Source of the DNA: Augochlora pura
Taxonomy: Eukaryota > Arthropoda > Insecta > Hymenoptera > Halictidae
Assembly: GCF_028453695.1 (NCBI RefSeq)
Contig: NC_135775.1
Span: 27,066,545 to 27,130,544, forward strand
Length of the DNA stretch: 64,000 nt
Reading direction: 5' to 3'
In this document: positions 61,088 through 64,000 of the stretch, in pieces
Position numbering within the stretch: the stretch's first letter is position 1
How the letters are laid out: each line of letters opens with the position of its first letter
The notes under the pieces: model-generated
What the model was told of the DNA's origin: nothing
The model's database searches: none
Seen by the model: the letters and a program-made list of their open reading frames with translations, nothing else
Program-made: the position numbers and the translations under genes

Positions 61088-64000
61088 GTAAGTCGAACTC
61101 TTCTGCGTTACAGGAAACGGGAAACGGGAAACGGGAAACGAGTCCGCGCCGCTTTAGATCGGCCGAAACGATCTGCAGCTTCGAATGTCTGCGAGTTGTT
61201 TGCTTTCTTCCGTTCATCAGATCGAGTTTCATCGCGGTCGTTCACGCGGCCAATTTATTCCGACCGTGGGGAGATTGTCGCGATACAGTTCGCGAAAGAA
61301 ACGCGTAGAAATCTAATTAGTTCGAGAGGCAGCATTAATCGGCTTCTTCGCGGCAAAGTTCCGTTCACGTTCGCGCCGTTCTCGCGGAGAGAGAGAGAGA
61401 GAGAGAGAGGGCTGTTTCGCTGTCGAATGTCCACTTCTTATCAATTGTTGGACAATAGATGGTCCTCTTCGAAATGGAACATTTCTCCGACTGCTATACG
61501 CGTTTGAATCGCAACGCCACGAATTCGAAATAGACGCGGGCACAAGATCCACCAAGATCGTCCAATTATCATTTTCTAACGAGGCGAAGGCGAGTGAAAA
61601 TTTAATGGACCGTCTCGGCAAATGAATGGATCGCGAGCAGAACGGATAATTGAACGACGGGCGAGTCACGACGAGGCACGCAGAAGCAAAACAACGGTCG
61701 GACGATGATCGGAAAGATCGAGTGAAAGTGAGAAGGTCTGGATCAGCTTTTGAAAGAAAGCCCGTCGTCCTCTCCTCGGCCACCTGTCCCTGTTGCCAAC
61801 ACGGCTAAACGAAGAACCTAGGGATTTTAATGACCGAGCGTTTCCGAGGATCGGACGAAATTGCTGGACGAAACGCGTTGCGACTGGCGCAATTTCTGGG
61901 TTATTCGAGCCTAATTTCCAACTCGATAGCCACTAGATCGAAGCTCACGAAATCAGGTTGGAACTGAAAAGACGCTAGAGGCCGAAGAGCTCGAGGCGGC
62001 GCCGTTATCCACCGATATCCAGCTATCTCGAACAAACGAGTCGCCGCTAAAAATCAGTCCGAGCATTTCCGTTCGATCGGCTCGAGGAGACCCAGTCTCC
62101 TTTAAAAAGTTTCCTCGGTGTTTCGCGGGAGGATATCGAGATCGCCGAGGAGATGCTCGTTTCTCCGGGCAAGATGATCCGATCCGTTGTTGGCCGGAGA
62201 AAAAGTGAGATTTCACGATGGCTCGTGGCCATCGAAATCTTTCGACTTTCCGGCCTCGTGTAGCCAGTGAAAGTACTTCCGTTCGGTTCCAAAACGAGAC
62301 GACGGCCGGCCCAGGGGGACACCCATTAAGGATGCACGCTTCGGTACCGTTCCCCGGATTGCCTAAACGCCACCACTCCCCACCCCCTCCCGATTTACGT
62401 AACACCGTCCGACAGAAGAGACTCCTGCGCCATTTTCTCCTCGATCTTCTCCATCGATCGATCGTTCGGAGTTATTCGACGTTTAGGCGAGAACGAGCCG
62501 AGTAATTCGCGACCGTTTAGTAAAAAGTCACAGATGGCCCAGTTTTGTTGCTTGCGCGTTGCGTAAAACGGCTGACTCACCCTTTATCTTTCGTTATCCT
62601 CTGGAAGCCGAAGATAAGGACTTTGTCCTTGCACGAACAAGAAGGTATATAGCTTTGGACGAGAAAGAGTTACGAATGGACACTATGTTGGTCGAAGGAG
62701 TTCGAACGAGGCTGTTTGAACGTCGCGAACGAATAATCGGTGAAACTCGGAGTATGTACTCTGGTGCTTTATGGTTGCGAGTCGCGAACGTCGGACAGCA
62801 CGGGACGCCATTGGAACGTAACTTAGTGGGTTATCGTCAGCTTTCCGAGCAGCGCACGGTTCTTCATGAATATTCATGGCGGCGTAGGTTCTGCGAGCGG
62901 GTCTGGGGAGCACGTTACTCGATCCCGACACACTTTTTCTTTATTTTCATCTCGCCCGCCGCCGCTGGGATTACGCTGTTTACGAGCGAATTAATTTCTC
63001 CGTGAAAGTAACAATGCGGATCGCGTTCCGCGCTCGAGCGAGACCCTCGAACTCGCGGGGGCCCAGCTCGCGTGCGCGCGCAGAAATCGCAGAAATCGCT
63101 CGCCGCCAGTGTGGTCACCGTGGAATGCAGAGGAGTTTTCGAAAGACGGAGGAGACGGACGCGCGGAGGAGGAAGAGAACCGACCGCGGCTGGCCGAGGA
63201 CAGACGAGCACAGAAAACCATAAAAATATACTATATATTCGTTACACAATGGAAAGTGTTCGTCACGAAAGGGTATCGGTGAACTAGACCGCGAAGAAGC
63301 GTAGCTCTTTCAAGGCCACGAAGAAAGAGCAGAAGCTGTGACGTTCAGATTTCTTCGAACCGGTTTTACTTGGAAAGGTTGCGCGGCGCGCCGCTCGCCC
63401 AACTCCGCTCCGCTCCGCTTCGCGATGCTCGCGCGTGTCCGCGCCGTATCGGGAGGCGTCAGAGGACCGGCGACGTATTTTTATCGAAAGTCGGATGAAA
63501 AACGAGAGTCCGCCGAGCGTTTCCGGCTTCAGAGGACGCCATCTTGGTTCCTGGTTTGTCGAACACCGTTCTCGAGCGAACGCTTTCTTCCGCAGCCGAG
63601 CAATTAACTCTTACCCGATTCTCATTAGGGGCCATCGACGATGAATACCAATGGCACTTCCCTCTTGCTCAACTATTTTCTGCTCGTCGATCGAGCCGAC
63701 GACCAAGGAATTTATTTTCACGATTCTTAAACGCCGTGACGAAAATTGCATTTCGTGTGACGCTCGGCAAGGACAGAGAGGAGAGAGAGAGAGAGAGAGA
63801 GAGAATTTTACTTGCCGATCTCAAGAGAAGAAAGCTACGCGACATCGAGGCGTTATAGGCTCCCGCGACGATGTTTTTGATAAATTGTCGACCGGTCGAG
63901 GCCCGTCGCAGAGATTACCAAAGATTTCGTCGCTTCCTGGTTTCGTCGACGGTGGACGAGAGGGGTCGGGGTCGGGGTCGGTGGGGTGGTGGGGTGGGGA
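61088..64000. other. Distal region, possibly an intron or intergenic
   Basis: No coding exon is supported. GA dinucleotide tracts at 61388-61409 and 63777-63803; GGGGTCGG-type units occupy the last 40 bases. The 148-codon frame at 62559-63005 has no recognisable domain. Confidence 0.4.

Noticed and set aside
62559..63005. 148-codon frame with ordinary amino-acid composition
   Set aside because: No family recognised, no supporting splice sites, no homologous motif; likely chance.

Overview
This is eukaryotic, almost certainly insect, genomic DNA. Coding exons are small and separated by introns with GT/AG borders. Intergenic DNA is extensive and packed with microsatellites. CpG-rich motifs such as TCG, CGA and GCG are abundant, and one 100-base run of N marks a scaffold gap. 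The high CpG content and the gene content fit a hymenopteran (bee, ant or wasp), but that placement is inference. Nearly all the long uninterrupted reading frames are arginine- or serine-rich by-products of CpG-rich or simple-repeat DNA and are not genes.

Two protein-coding genes can be supported, both on the plus strand. The first is an activin/inhibin-beta type TGF-beta ligand (Actbeta, 562 residues). It has five coding exons between 7900 and 31428, with a 20.9 kb first coding intron that contains the gap. All splice phases join, and the protein has an activin propeptide, a furin-type site and a nine-cysteine mature domain. The second is a two-exon neuropeptide precursor of 135 residues (45824-45983 joined to 47651-47898). 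It encodes a signal peptide and three peptides ending in Arg-Tyr-Gly before basic cleavage sites, which makes it a divergent RYamide-type precursor. Each gene has a CTATATAAAG TATA box with a CAGT initiator about 35 bases downstream, 5' of its coding start (4860 and 45063).

Layout: 1-4858 is upstream DNA with a three-copy palindromic repeat (about 1470-2125). 4860-7899 is a candidate promoter and long leader made largely of purine-rich simple repeats. 7900-31428 is Actbeta, followed by a 3' UTR with poly(A) signals at 32331 and 32570. 33050-39260 is an AT-rich block of microsatellites containing a 688-base element with 68-base terminal inverted repeats (36369-37056). 39260-44530 has no recognisable gene. 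44535-44775 is a piggyBac-type MITE flanked by TTAA. 45063-47898 is the neuropeptide gene. 47899-64000 has no confirmed gene; it holds a second TTAA-flanked MITE (54856-55101), two nearly identical retrotransposon 3' tails (53112-53180 and 56531-56607) and a possible 5' exon of a further gene ending at 61087.

The two genes are separate secreted-signal genes. One encodes a dimeric growth factor acting through activin-type receptor kinases, the other short amidated peptides expected to act on a G-protein-coupled receptor. Nothing in the sequence shows that they are co-regulated beyond the similar core promoters.
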